From positions 5,084,001 to 5,148,000 of the forward strand of contig NZ_JALRMO010000001.1 in the NCBI RefSeq assembly GCF_023276405.1: 64,000 bases of DNA, in the 5' to 3' direction. Position numbers and translations under genes: made by a program. Below the pieces are notes generated by a model that saw nothing but the letters and a program-made list of their open reading frames with translations, ran no database searches and was not told the origin of the DNA. This stretch comes from Paenibacillus hamazuiensis (GTDB lineage: Bacteria; Bacillota; Bacilli; Paenibacillales; NBRC-103111). Within the stretch, counting starts at the first letter, position 1. Each line of letters opens with the position of its first letter. Below, piece by piece: positions 25,488 to 34,774 of the stretch.

Positions 25488-25810
25488 CGTTATCTGCGAG
25501 GCAAGCTTTAAGCGGGCAGCTGCTTTCATGGCCGGAGGTTAAGGAGCAGCCCCACCGGTTTGGCGGGATCGAATTTCAGTATAAAGGCAAAGAAATCGGG
25601 CATCTGCACGGAGACTACCTGCTCGACGTGCTGCTGCCGAAGGCGCTGCGCGATCAATTCGTCGCCGAAGGGCGGGCGGAGCCGCATCATATTTATCCCG
25701 ATTCCGGCTGGATATCCTTCTACATCAGGTCGAGCGAGGACATCGCGAAAGCCGCCGAGCTGCTGCGCATCAAATACGATCATATGGTTCAAAAAGAAAC
25801 CGGGCGCTAA
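25484..25810 (+). CDS. Luciferase-like / DUF5519 family protein
   Basis: 108 aa, cytosolic. EFQYKGKEIGHLHGDYLLDVLLPK, RAEPHHIYPDSGWISFYIRS and the closing ELLRIKYDHM fit the DUF5519 'luciferase domain' group: a conserved G-x-LHGD and HP-SGW motif. No chemistry is established. It is translationally coupled to the MarR gene (ATGA overlap), so the regulator probably controls it. Confidence 0.8.
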   Translation: MTLSARQALSGQLLSWPEVKEQPHRFGGIEFQYKGKEIGHLHGDYLLDVLLPKALRDQFVAEGRAEPHHIYPDSGWISFYIRSSEDIAKAAELLRIKYDHMVQKETGR

Positions 25811-25819
25811 GCCGAGCAA

Positions 25820-25857
25820 AGCCGGACAGTCCCCCCAAGCGGGGAGACTGTTCGGCT
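25820..25857. terminator. Convergent terminator hairpin
   Basis: GCCGGACAGTCCCCCC and GGGGAGACTGTTCGGC form a 16-bp imperfect stem between two convergent genes; T tracts are poor on both sides. Confidence 0.7.
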
Positions 25858-25872
25858 TGCCGATTTATGCCG

Positions 25873-27354
25873 TCACCCGGCCTCCGCGTGCCCGCGGATC
25901 GGAGGCCGCTCGTGCGGGCCGTTGTTGACGTTGACCGTGTGAACGATGATGACCGAATTTCCTTCAAAGTTGCAGACAAGCGTATCGCAAAACGGAGTCT
26001 CCGGAAACCTCCAGGTCATGACGTAAGCAGCCCCGCCACGCCAGGCTCCGCTCGCCGCCACTTTCATCACCGGGAGCTGGCATTCGTGGTGAAGATCCTT
26101 GCAGACGACAGTCGTCTCCCCTTCCGCATATACGCCGTCTCCGCAGACGACGCGGTGCATGCCTTTGCGATCCCACAGCGTAAACGTGCAGCCTCTGTCT
26201 TCAAATTCGAAGGAAACGGCCTGGATATGAAACGGGTTCTCTTCCATCATGAAGCGCTTGCCGGAAATCCGGACGGAAACGTTTGATGCCGTCCCCGTCT
26301 CCGCTGAAAAATCGGGCGGCGCATGGCGAAGACCGGACAGCATGCCTGCCAGCTCTTCCTGCGTCAGACGATCTTCCGGCAGCGCTTCGTCCGCCATGTG
26401 CGGCAGCAGATGCTCCCAAACGAGGTCGAGCAGTACGCCCGTGCGGTTATCCCCGGCGGTTACCGCCAGCACCGCATCCTGCCGGGGCATCACGACGCAT
26501 AGCTGCCCGTGGGCGCCATCGCCCCGGTAAGCACCGTGCCGGCACAGCCAAAACTGGTAGCCGTAGCCCATCTGCGCATCGGCGTGACCCGGGCGATCAC
26601 CGTTCGAGATTTGCAGCGACGTCGCCTGCTGAACCCAATCTTCGGTAAGGATCGCCTTCCCGTTCCAACGGCCTTTTTGCAAATAAAGCTGGCCGAGCTT
26701 CGCGATATCCTCCGTCTTGACGATGAGGCCGAAGCCGCCGCAATTGTAGCCCGACGGATCGATCTCCCAGCGGGCCCCCTCGATGCCGAGCGGGCCGAAC
26801 AGGCGCGGCTGCAAATATTCGCGCAGCGTTTGCCCCGCCGCCTTCTGCACGATTACCGCCAGCATGTGGCTTGCTCCGCCGTTATACACAAAACGCGTGC
26901 CCGGGTCATGATCGATCGGCAGCCCGAGAAAATGCTCGACCCAGCTCGTGTTCATCCGGCGAAAATTCACGCCCATCGCCGGCTTCTCCTGACCTGCGCT
27001 CATCGTAAGCAGATGGCGCACCGTCAAGGATGCTTTCCGCTTGTCGAGCCGATTGCGGTCGTATTCGGGAAAAAAGTCCGCCACCTTGTCGTCCAGGGCG
27101 AATCTCCCTTCGGAAATGGCGATGCCTACGGCGGTGGAGGTGAAAATTTTGTTCAAGGAAAATATCATATGAGGCTGCTCCGGTTTGTAAGGTGCCCACC
27201 AGCCTTCGGAGACGACGCGGCCGTGACGCAGCAGCATGAAGCTGTGCAGCTCCAGCCCGGACCGCTGCACCTCGTTCAGCCACGCCCTTATGGCGGCGGA
27301 CGGGATGCCTTGCTCCTCAGGGATGCTTCGCGGCAATCTGCGGTAGTCCATCAT
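25873..27354 (-). CDS. Serine hydrolase, class C beta-lactamase-like
   Basis: Cytosolic 493-aa protein without a signal peptide. The nucleophile motif SLNK (SxxK) lies in MIFSLNKIFTSTAVGIAI near residue 88; FVYNGGASHML gives the YxN-like element; AHGQLCVVMPRQDAVL gives the C-terminal HxG-like strand. The fold covers ~1-340, followed by ~130 residues of beta-rich tail similar to that of other 6-aminohexanoate/esterase-type members. Probably an esterase or peptidase rather than antibiotic resistance. GGGAGG before ATG. Confidence 0.87.
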   Translation of the reverse strand: MMDYRRLPRSIPEEQGIPSAAIRAWLNEVQRSGLELHSFMLLRHGRVVSEGWWAPYKPEQPHMIFSLNKIFTSTAVGIAISEGRFALDDKVADFFPEYDRNRLDKRKASLTVRHLLTMSAGQEKPAMGVNFRRMNTSWVEHFLGLPIDHDPGTRFVYNGGASHMLAVIVQKAAGQTLREYLQPRLFGPLGIEGARWEIDPSGYNCGGFGLIVKTEDIAKLGQLYLQKGRWNGKAILTEDWVQQATSLQISNGDRPGHADAQMGYGYQFWLCRHGAYRGDGAHGQLCVVMPRQDAVLAVTAGDNRTGVLLDLVWEHLLPHMADEALPEDRLTQEELAGMLSGLRHAPPDFSAETGTASNVSVRISGKRFMMEENPFHIQAVSFEFEDRGCTFTLWDRKGMHRVVCGDGVYAEGETTVVCKDLHHECQLPVMKVAASGAWRGGAAYVMTWRFPETPFCDTLVCNFEGNSVIIVHTVNVNNGPHERPPIRGHAEAG

Positions 27355-27373
27355 GCATTTCCTCCCTCTGTCA

Positions 27374-27410
27374 AAGAACGGAACGCACGCTCATGCCGCA
27401 TTCCGTTCTT
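27374..27410 (-). terminator. Hairpin between solute-binding and serine hydrolase genes
   Basis: AAGAACGGAA and TTCCGTTCTT form a perfect 10-bp stem; only a short T stretch follows on the minus strand. Confidence 0.5.
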
Positions 27411-27422
27411 CCGGTTTAACCG

Positions 27423-28736
27423 TTATTTTAAAATTTTGTTCGATTCATTGAAAAAATCGTTCACCGCCTGCTCGACGCTCTTCTTGCCGAAAGCGACCGC
27501 CTCCGAGGCGAGACCCAGCTGTTTGACGACATCGTTGCTGCTTGCGGGACGTTTGTTCGGATTGTTGATGATCGGGTTGACTTTTTGCTGAAACTCGTCG
27601 ACCCTTGCGGCTTCCGGCGTAATCAGGGGCCTCACGATGTCGGCGATCTTTTTGGAAGGGACGGGGCCCGAATCTTCCTTGTAAATTTTCGCGGAGTCGG
27701 AGTCGTTCAGGAAATAATTGACGAACTTGGCCGCTTCCTTCGGATGCTTCGATTTGCTCCATATGCCCATAAACACGCCGCCAACGTCTTCCCCCGGTTT
27801 GCCGCCGGCGATGCCGGGAATCCGGACGAGCTCGAACCGATCGTCGCTGAACTTTTGCCAAATCGCCATTTGATTGGCCCCGCCGGGATCTACCTTCATC
27901 GCCGTGACGCCCTTCACGATCGATGACTCCTGCGGCGGCTTTCCTTTGTATTCCGCACTGATCGCGGCCGGAGGGATAATCCCTTGCTTGCGCAGGTCAT
28001 CCCAGTATCGGAACCATTCGATGAGGTCCTCCTTGGCGAAGCCGAGCTTGCCGTCCGGCGTATACAGATCTTTGCCCTTTTGCCGGGTAAAAAAGCCGAG
28101 CTGGTCGATGCTTCCGCTTGAGTCGTCGGCGAAATAAAATCCCGGCTTGTTCGCCGCTTTGACCACCTCGGCCCCTTTGGCAGCGAACTCCTCCCACGTG
28201 AGATCGAACTTCGGCGGTTCCACGCCGAGCCTCTTGAACAAATCCGCATTGTAGAATGCGCCTTTCGTCGCATTGCCGACTGGAACCATAATTTGCTTGC
28301 CGCCGTTATTTCCCGCGCTCAACGTTCTCGGGTTAATATCGGTCACATCGATTTCTTTATTCTTGATGAAATCGTCGAGCGGAAGCAGCTGATTGCGATC
28401 GGCGAAATCGCCGTATCTCTCCAGTTGCAGCGCAAACACATCGGGGGCGTCGTTCCCCGCTATTTGAACGGACAGCTTGTCGTAATACGGCGCAATATCC
28501 GCGAACTCCAGCTCTATCTTGATGCCCGGATTTTTCTTCTCAAAATCCGCCACGATTTGATCCATCAGCTTATGGCGCGTCTCCCCGCCGAAGTAGCCGG
28601 CGCGCAGCGTGACTGTTTCCTTCGGCACACCCGGCTTGCCATCGTTACCGGCAGCGGGCCCGTCGTCCGAGCATGCGGCCAAAAAAACTGCCATCAGCGC
28701 GCCAAGCCCTATCGCCATCGCTTTTTTCATCGGCAT
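27423..28736 (-). CDS. Sugar ABC transporter substrate-binding lipoprotein (family 1), copy 2
   Basis: 437 aa. Lipobox LAACSDDG (Cys22), then LRAGYFGGETRHKLMDQIVADF, the family 1 start. It is a clear paralogue of the binding protein encoded 6 kb upstream: both share ADRNQLLPLD/ANRNQLLPLD, FYNADLFKR, VEPPKFD, GKDLYTPDGKLGF and end in EQAVNDFFNE. Lies downstream of the esterase and two-component genes, start codon overlapping the esterase stop by 10 bp. Probably delivers a related sugar to the same permease pair. Confidence 0.92.
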   Translation of the reverse strand: MPMKKAMAIGLGALMAVFLAACSDDGPAAGNDGKPGVPKETVTLRAGYFGGETRHKLMDQIVADFEKKNPGIKIELEFADIAPYYDKLSVQIAGNDAPDVFALQLERYGDFADRNQLLPLDDFIKNKEIDVTDINPRTLSAGNNGGKQIMVPVGNATKGAFYNADLFKRLGVEPPKFDLTWEEFAAKGAEVVKAANKPGFYFADDSSGSIDQLGFFTRQKGKDLYTPDGKLGFAKEDLIEWFRYWDDLRKQGIIPPAAISAEYKGKPPQESSIVKGVTAMKVDPGGANQMAIWQKFSDDRFELVRIPGIAGGKPGEDVGGVFMGIWSKSKHPKEAAKFVNYFLNDSDSAKIYKEDSGPVPSKKIADIVRPLITPEAARVDEFQQKVNPIINNPNKRPASSNDVVKQLGLASEAVAFGKKSVEQAVNDFFNESNKILK

Positions 28737-29545
28737 TCTCCATCTCCCTTTCGCTGAAGTATGTCCGCAAAAAAACGTTTCACTGTGTGCAGCACCTTGA
28801 AACCTTCATGAGCGACGCCCGGCACTTCGTCGTACCGGGTGGCAATGCCTTCCCGCTCGAAGTCCTCACGCAGCGCCCTGAGCCGCTCCACGCGGGTTCG
28901 CCCGCGGGCGTCGGAGCCTTCGAGCCAGCTTTGGTCGCTGCGGCTGTCGATCCAGCCTGTTTCTTTATCCTCAGAGCCCACTACCATGTGAACGGGAACG
29001 CGCCGCAGCTTCTCACGTTCGAGCGTAGCGCCGAATTGCTCCGCGAAATCGCGGATCCCGTTGTACCACAACGCCGAGTCGTCCAAATACGTAACCCGCC
29101 CGGGTGCCCCGATGGAAACACCGAGCAGCCTCTCCGGGTGAAGGTAATAAAAGCGATGCGCAAATTGGCCTCCTCCGGAAAAGCCGTGAAGCAAAAAGCG
29201 CTCTCCTGCAACAGGGTATCGCTCCGCCGCCTCGTCAATCATCGCCAGCAGGACGCGGTCGAAGCGGATGTCATGGAACTTGATGAATTTGTAGTTGTGA
29301 ATATCGTCCTTATCGATAATCCCTGTAGGAAACAGCGGGGCCAATATAGCCGCCCCTGTATCGTCGGCAAAACTCTTGAACGCGTCGACATACGCATGCG
29401 CCTCGCGCCCTGTGCTGTGAACGAGAACGAGCAGAGGGTATGTTTCGCCGGCTCCCGGCGCATGGCGGTCCGGAATATACAGGTAATAGGAAAAACGCTG
29501 GTCATATTCGCTTGCCTTGAGCAATTGGGAAAATCCACGGGACAT
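28727..29545 (-). CDS. Alpha/beta hydrolase (PHB depolymerase / esterase-like)
   Basis: 272 aa, no signal peptide. The oxyanion segment YPLLVLVHSTGR, nucleophile elbow LLHGFSGGGQFAHRF (GFSGG, Ser), acid in MVVGSEDKET and catalytic His in VAHEGF are all seen. Likely an intracellular sugar-ester or aromatic-ester deacylase serving the imported oligosaccharide. Ribosome site GGGAGG is within the end of the response regulator gene. Confidence 0.82.
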   Translation of the reverse strand: MSRGFSQLLKASEYDQRFSYYLYIPDRHAPGAGETYPLLVLVHSTGREAHAYVDAFKSFADDTGAAILAPLFPTGIIDKDDIHNYKFIKFHDIRFDRVLLAMIDEAAERYPVAGERFLLHGFSGGGQFAHRFYYLHPERLLGVSIGAPGRVTYLDDSALWYNGIRDFAEQFGATLEREKLRRVPVHMVVGSEDKETGWIDSRSDQSWLEGSDARGRTRVERLRALREDFEREGIATRYDEVPGVAHEGFKVLHTVKRFFADILQRKGDGECR

Positions 29546-29548
29546 GTT

Positions 29549-31159
29549 TTATTTCCTCCCCATAGCATAGTCGGTCGGGCTTATCCCCGTCACCGCCTTG
29601 AACATTCGACTGAAGTATGCCGGATCGGAGTAGCCGACCATCTCGCTGATTTCGTAGATCATGTAGCGCTGCGTCTTCATAAGCTCCTTCGCTTTCTCGA
29701 TGCGGAAGCGGGTCAAGTAATCGGAAAAGCTCTCCCCGGTCTCCCGCTTGAACAAGCCGCTTAAATGGTTTCTCGTCACATGCAGCTCATCGGCGATTTT
29801 CGCAAACGAAATTCCTTCGCAGTAATGCTCCGCCACCGCCTTCTTCACGTGCTGCACATACGCATGCTGCCTGCCCTCGTTATACTTCATCTCCAAAGCG
29901 GACAGCCATTTCGCCCATACGTCCCGAATGCGCTCCATCAGCTCCTCCGGCCTGCGGGCCGATTCGATGCTTTGCAGAAACTCCGGCAGCGGCATATCCT
30001 CTATTACGGCCGAATCCTCGTGCATCGTATGCAACGCCACACTGTGGATCGCGCTGACACACAGCGTTTTCACATATTTGAACGACAAAGCCTTTTCATT
30101 CAGCAGCATCCGTTCGATTTGGCCCCAAATCTTCTCCACTCCGCCCCGGTCCGGCTGCATTAAAGCTTCCGCGAGCCGGCGGATTTCCTCGAGCGGCAGT
30201 ACGGTCCTGCTGCTGCGCGCAAGCGTTCCGGCTTCCTGCGCATCGAACGTTTTCTGATACCCTTCGTAATCCGCCGCCGTCAGCACATCGCGGGATTCTT
30301 TATGAGACGCCGGGTACGCCGCATAACTTCCGTACCACCGGCCGATTCCGACATTGGCGGGCAATTCCAAATAATTTCCGATGCCATCCAGCAGCTTGCC
30401 GGCGATCCGTTTGGCCCGCTGGCGCGTCTCTTCCTCCGATCCGTACAGCAAAACGGGCAACCGATCCTCCATATATCGGAGCAGGCAGCCTCCCCCCTCG
30501 ACGGAAACGATTTCCTGGGCAATATTGTAGGCGGCGAACTTGTACAGCTGCCAGTCCTTCTCGGCCTCCGTCTTGCGACTCCCCTCCCGGTGAAGGAGCA
30601 GACTCATCACAAGCCCGCCGTGAAACACCCGCTCTTCCATGCGAAGAAATTCGAGCTTCTTGGCGGCAATATCCGTTTCCCGCACGCGGGCAGTCAGCAG
30701 GTCGAACAAAAATTGCTCGCGGAGCACCGGGATGCTTTGTTCAAGCTGGCTTTGCAGTCCGCGAAAATACTGCTCCTTCTGATCGGCGGCGTTTTTTTCG
30801 CAAATGACTTGCCTGAGCACGTTTTCGATTTCCATAAATACGGCCGGCTTCAAGACATACTGGGCGACCTGGAGATGAATCGCCTCCTTGGCGTCATGAA
30901 ACTCGCCATATCCGCTCAGGATGACGACAGGCAGCTTCACATCGTGCTTTCGGATCTTCCGGATCAGCTCCAGACTGTTCATTCTCGGCATATAGACGTC
31001 GGTCACAAGCAGGTCCGGCTTGCGTCTGACGTACAGCTCCCATGCCTCCTCGCCGTCTCCCGCCGTCATCACTTCCTCTATGCCGAGCCGCCCCCAATCG
31101 ATCATTTGCCGCAGCCCGTTCAGTACATAAGCATCGTCGTCGACCAATAATATCTTCAT
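29549..31159 (-). CDS. Response regulator, YesN-like (receiver + AraC)
   Basis: 536 aa. N-terminal receiver with phospho-acceptor in DLLVTDVYMPRMNS and KP at QYVLKPAVF; a long helical middle (~130-430); C-terminal AraC pair of helix-turn-helix motifs (ISFAKIADELHVTRNHLSGLFKRETG and YEISEMVGYSDPAYFSRMFK, split by spacing). Controls sugar uptake genes. Start overlaps the kinase stop by four bases. Confidence 0.93.
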   Translation of the reverse strand: MKILLVDDDAYVLNGLRQMIDWGRLGIEEVMTAGDGEEAWELYVRRKPDLLVTDVYMPRMNSLELIRKIRKHDVKLPVVILSGYGEFHDAKEAIHLQVAQYVLKPAVFMEIENVLRQVICEKNAADQKEQYFRGLQSQLEQSIPVLREQFLFDLLTARVRETDIAAKKLEFLRMEERVFHGGLVMSLLLHREGSRKTEAEKDWQLYKFAAYNIAQEIVSVEGGGCLLRYMEDRLPVLLYGSEEETRQRAKRIAGKLLDGIGNYLELPANVGIGRWYGSYAAYPASHKESRDVLTAADYEGYQKTFDAQEAGTLARSSRTVLPLEEIRRLAEALMQPDRGGVEKIWGQIERMLLNEKALSFKYVKTLCVSAIHSVALHTMHEDSAVIEDMPLPEFLQSIESARRPEELMERIRDVWAKWLSALEMKYNEGRQHAYVQHVKKAVAEHYCEGISFAKIADELHVTRNHLSGLFKRETGESFSDYLTRFRIEKAKELMKTQRYMIYEISEMVGYSDPAYFSRMFKAVTGISPTDYAMGRK

Positions 31160-33003
31160 ATCGGCACCCCCTCGTACCGGTCTTTAAAACGATGAACCTT
31201 CTCCGGCGAATCGAGCAGCGGAAGCGTAATCGTCACCTGAACGCCCTGCGTTTCCCCGTTTTCGATCCGCAGCTCGTATTCGTTGCCCAAATACAGTCCG
31301 AGCCGCTCCCTTACATTTTTAATGCCGTAGCCGCCTGTCCCGGAGACGTAGAGCGAGCTGCCCTTTCGCTTCTGTGCTTCGCCTGCCGTCTTCCCCATCC
31401 CGACACCGTTGTCGGCAATGGTGAGCCTCATCCGTTCCTCCCCGAGCTTATCGGCGCGCACCGTCACTTCCGCCTTTATCGGGTACTGCGAGGAAAAACC
31501 ATGAATGATCGCATTTTCGATAAAAGGCTGTAAAATGATTTTCGGCACGTAGCAGTGGCGCAGCAGCGGATCGATTTGCTCGATGTACGAAAACCGGTCC
31601 TCGAGCCGGGTTTGCTGGATTTGCGCGTACAGGCGGGCATGCTCCAGCTCTTCCTGCAGCAAAATGAATGCGCTTCCTCCGCTGAGGCTGATCCGAAACA
31701 GCTTGGCTAACCTGGCCGCCATGAAGCTGACCTCGGTGTTACCCTTTACGGCGGCGGCCCAGTTGATCATGTCCAGCGTGTTGTACAAAAAGTGCGGATT
31801 GATCTGGCTTTGCAGCACCGTCAGCTCCAAATCCCGCTTCAGCCGGTTTTTCCTCTCCAGCTCCTCCATCATCCCCCTCAGCCGGTCAGCCATCGCATTA
31901 AAGCCGCTCACCAACTTGTTAAACTCCACAATCGTATGCGCTTCCAAGCTGGCATGGAAATTTCCGCTTTCGATTTGCTGAAATCCTTTGAGCAGATGAG
32001 GTACAGGGCGAATAATGCGACTCGACAAATAAGAGGAAACCGGAAACACGACCAGCAACACGATGACCCCGATCAGCAGCATAATGTTGCGAATGGCATT
32101 GACGTCGCGGTACAGCGCGTCGCTTTCGAGAAATTCGACCATGCTCCATTTTTCCCGATTATTCTTGGAATAAATCATCAAATACCGGCTGCCGCCCGCC
32201 CGGATATGCCGAAACCCGGATTGCCCGCCGAGGCTTTCCGCATGCTCCCGAAACGTCGCCATAAGCGGCGCGTTGACCTGGGCGGACATGCCCGACATGA
32301 TGCGGCCGTCGGCATCGAGCAGCAGCAGAGAGCGGTTTGTCGGCGAGGTGTCCTCGCTTTCGCTGTAAAACAGCCGGGCCAGCGAATCCTCCTGCAAATT
32401 CACGGCGATAAATCCCGCCGCCGCCCCTCTCCGGTCGTATACCTTCAGCACATAAGTCAGCACGGGCTTCGGGCCGCCGTCCGAATATTCGTCGCGATGC
32501 GAAGGGATCCATACCGCATCTACGCTGTCAAAACGCGGCATGTGCTCCTTCCACGGAATTTTGGAGACCGGCAGTATGATATTTTTCCCGGCCTGCCCGA
32601 TTTTCTGATATTCCGGGTACCGGTCCGTGTAAATCTGGATGCTGTTAATAAACGGCTTAATGTACGTCAGTGTGCTCAGCCAGTCGGTCACCGTCCGCTG
32701 CAGCAAAATATAGTCGTACATATCGAGGCCGGCATTGTCTTCGAGCACCTTTTTCGCTATAGGGTGAGCGGAAATGGCCAGGGCGGTTCCTTCGATATCC
32801 TTCAGCCGCTCGATCAGCTTCAGCTGGTTGCTGTACAGCACCTCCAGACGCGCGCTGCTGATCTGCTTCGTAAAAAAGTAGCTGACGCTGAAGTAAATCG
32901 CCACGGTGATGACGAGCAGGAAAAATATGTTGGACAGCACGAGCACGCAAAATAAAAAAGGTTTCAGTCTCCACATTTTCATTGTCCCGTATCCCCGCCC
33001 CAT
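31156..33003 (-). CDS. Sensor histidine kinase, YesM-like
   Basis: 615 aa membrane kinase. Transmembrane helix near residues 17-38 (LFCVLVLSNIFFLLVITVAI), extracellular sensor region to ~300, second helix IMLLIGVIVLLVVF, HAMP linker, the LytS/YesM-type His box QSQINPHFLYNTLDMINWA and an HATPase domain with ADNGVGMG and GGYGIKNVRERL. Pairs with the overlapping response regulator. The start has an alternative at M8 (32982). Confidence 0.92.
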   Translation of the reverse strand: MGRGYGTMKMWRLKPFLFCVLVLSNIFFLLVITVAIYFSVSYFFTKQISSARLEVLYSNQLKLIERLKDIEGTALAISAHPIAKKVLEDNAGLDMYDYILLQRTVTDWLSTLTYIKPFINSIQIYTDRYPEYQKIGQAGKNIILPVSKIPWKEHMPRFDSVDAVWIPSHRDEYSDGGPKPVLTYVLKVYDRRGAAAGFIAVNLQEDSLARLFYSESEDTSPTNRSLLLLDADGRIMSGMSAQVNAPLMATFREHAESLGGQSGFRHIRAGGSRYLMIYSKNNREKWSMVEFLESDALYRDVNAIRNIMLLIGVIVLLVVFPVSSYLSSRIIRPVPHLLKGFQQIESGNFHASLEAHTIVEFNKLVSGFNAMADRLRGMMEELERKNRLKRDLELTVLQSQINPHFLYNTLDMINWAAAVKGNTEVSFMAARLAKLFRISLSGGSAFILLQEELEHARLYAQIQQTRLEDRFSYIEQIDPLLRHCYVPKIILQPFIENAIIHGFSSQYPIKAEVTVRADKLGEERMRLTIADNGVGMGKTAGEAQKRKGSSLYVSGTGGYGIKNVRERLGLYLGNEYELRIENGETQGVQVTITLPLLDSPEKVHRFKDRYEGVPI

Positions 33004-33009
33004 TCCCGG

Positions 33010-33855
33010 TTATCCTTTCACTCCGCCTGCGGTAATGCCTTCGATCAGAAACTTTTGGAAAAATATAAAGATCGCAAATACCGGAACAAGCGACAGCGTG
33101 GACATCGCAAACAGCCTGCCCCAGTTCGACTCGCCGCTGGCGTCGAGAAACGTGCGCAGCCCGAGAGAAACGGTGTAATTTTTAATTTTGCTCAAATACA
33201 GCATTTGGCTGAAAAAGTCGTTCCACGTCCAGATGAACGTGAAGATCGCCGCCGTCACGAGCGCCGGAAGCGCCAGCGGGAGGATAAGCCGCCAATAGAT
33301 CTGCACCTGCCCGCAGCCGTCGACGGTCGCCGCCTGATCCAGCTCCTGCGGAATGTTCCGCATAAACTGGATCATCAGGAAGATGAAAAACCCTTCCGTC
33401 GCGGTAAATTTCGGCACGATAAGCGGCAAATACGTGTTGACCCAGCCCAGCTTGTTGAAAATGACGTATTGCGGGATGATCGTCACATGATGCGGCAGCA
33501 TCATCGTCAGCAGCATCAGGCCGAACAAGGGGGCTTTGAATTTGAAGCTGAGCCGCGCGAACGCATAAGCGGCCATCGAGCAGCTGATTAAATTGCCGAC
33601 GATCGACATGCCGCTGACAAAGAAGGAGTTGCGGAAAAAAAGCGCAAACGACGCCCCGGAAAGTCCCTTCCAGCCGAGAATGTAATTGTCCATGGTAAAC
33701 GCGGAGGACCACAGCCCTTTGTCCGTGAAAATATTTTGCGGCAGCTTGAAGGAGCTGCTGAACATCCAGAGCAGCGGATATATCATCGCGATCGAAACGG
33801 CGATGTTGATCAGATGCCGGATGAATGCCGTGCCGGCCGTTTTCGTCCGATTCAT
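33010..33855 (-). CDS. Sugar ABC transporter permease (MalG/CUT1)
   Basis: 281 aa membrane subunit. Start MNRTKTAGTAF set by AAGGGGG; upstream frame has no such site. Conserved SSSFKLPQNIF near the N-terminus, coupling loop ELDQAATVDGCGQVQIYWRL (EAA-like) and the end EGITAGGVKG typical of CUT1 permeases. Partner of the permease encoded 14 bp upstream. Confidence 0.93.
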   Translation of the reverse strand: MNRTKTAGTAFIRHLINIAVSIAMIYPLLWMFSSSFKLPQNIFTDKGLWSSAFTMDNYILGWKGLSGASFALFFRNSFFVSGMSIVGNLISCSMAAYAFARLSFKFKAPLFGLMLLTMMLPHHVTIIPQYVIFNKLGWVNTYLPLIVPKFTATEGFFIFLMIQFMRNIPQELDQAATVDGCGQVQIYWRLILPLALPALVTAAIFTFIWTWNDFFSQMLYLSKIKNYTVSLGLRTFLDASGESNWGRLFAMSTLSLVPVFAIFIFFQKFLIEGITAGGVKG

Positions 33856-33869
33856 GGCGAAACCCCCTT

Positions 33870-34766
33870 TCATTTCTCGTAGTGAACCCATTTTTTCGAG
33901 GTGAGAAAGGCAAGAGTGGTGAATGCGGCAATGATGATCAGCAGTATCCAGGCCAGTGCCGACGCATATCCCATCTGAAAGCTGACGAACCCTTTCTGGT
34001 ACAGGTACAGCGTATAGAACAGAGTGGAATTGAGCGGTCCCCCGCTGCCGCCGCTGATTACATAGGCTGGGGTAAACGCCTGGAACGCCGAGATGATCTG
34101 CATGATCATGTTGAAGAAAATAATCGGCGTCAGCAGCGGAATCGTCACCTTTGCGAATTTCGCCCACCTCCCTGCTCCATCGATCGAAGCGGATTCATAA
34201 AGATCGTTCGGGATCTGCTGCAAGCCCGCAAGAAAAATGATCATCGGCGAGCCGAACTGCCACACCTTGAGCAAGATGATCGTATACAGCGCCGTTTCCG
34301 GAGTCGCAATCCAACTGATCCCCTGAATGCCAAACATCGCGAGAAATTGGTTCACGAGGCCCTGCGCCCCGAACAGCTGCCGCCACAGCAAGGAGATGGC
34401 GACGCTGCCGCCGAACAAGGACGGTACATAATAAATCGCCCGGTAGAGCCTTAATCCCCGTATCCCTTTATGAAGCATCATGGCGATCAGCAGCGCGAAC
34501 GCCAGCTCGAGCGGAACGCCGAGCAGCACATATTTGAACGTGACGCCCAGCGATTTGGCAAATTGCTCGTCGCCGGTCAGTATTTCCTTATAGTTGTCCA
34601 AACCGATCCAAACCGGGCTGCCGAACATCTCGTATTTCGAAAAGGAAATATAGAGCGAAGCGAATACGGGAATCAGCGTAAACGCCAATATGCCGATGAT
34701 CCAAGGGGCGAGAAACAAATACCCGGTCCCGTTTTGTTTGAAAAAATGTGTTGGGCGCATCGTCAT
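33870..34766 (-). CDS. Sugar ABC transporter permease (MalF/CUT1)
   Basis: 298 aa. YLFLAPWIIGILAFTLIPV helix 1, SLYISFSKYEMF, VGLDNYKEIL-like region (GLDNYKEILTGDEQF) and coupling motif DLYESASIDGAGRWAKF. First permease of the importer; the ATPase is not encoded nearby, so a shared MsmX-like ATPase is expected. Confidence 0.93.
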   Translation of the reverse strand: MTMRPTHFFKQNGTGYLFLAPWIIGILAFTLIPVFASLYISFSKYEMFGSPVWIGLDNYKEILTGDEQFAKSLGVTFKYVLLGVPLELAFALLIAMMLHKGIRGLRLYRAIYYVPSLFGGSVAISLLWRQLFGAQGLVNQFLAMFGIQGISWIATPETALYTIILLKVWQFGSPMIIFLAGLQQIPNDLYESASIDGAGRWAKFAKVTIPLLTPIIFFNMIMQIISAFQAFTPAYVISGGSGGPLNSTLFYTLYLYQKGFVSFQMGYASALAWILLIIIAAFTTLAFLTSKKWVHYEK

Positions 34767-34774
34767 CCCGCCTT

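Noticed and set aside
25873-27354. Beta-lactam resistance gene
   Set aside because: SxxK fold is present but there is no signal peptide and the tail matches esterase-like relatives; resistance cannot be claimed.
31792-32955. Plus-strand frame opposite the YesM-like kinase
   Set aside because: High-GC shadow frame, rich in Arg/His/Gln, no homology recognised.
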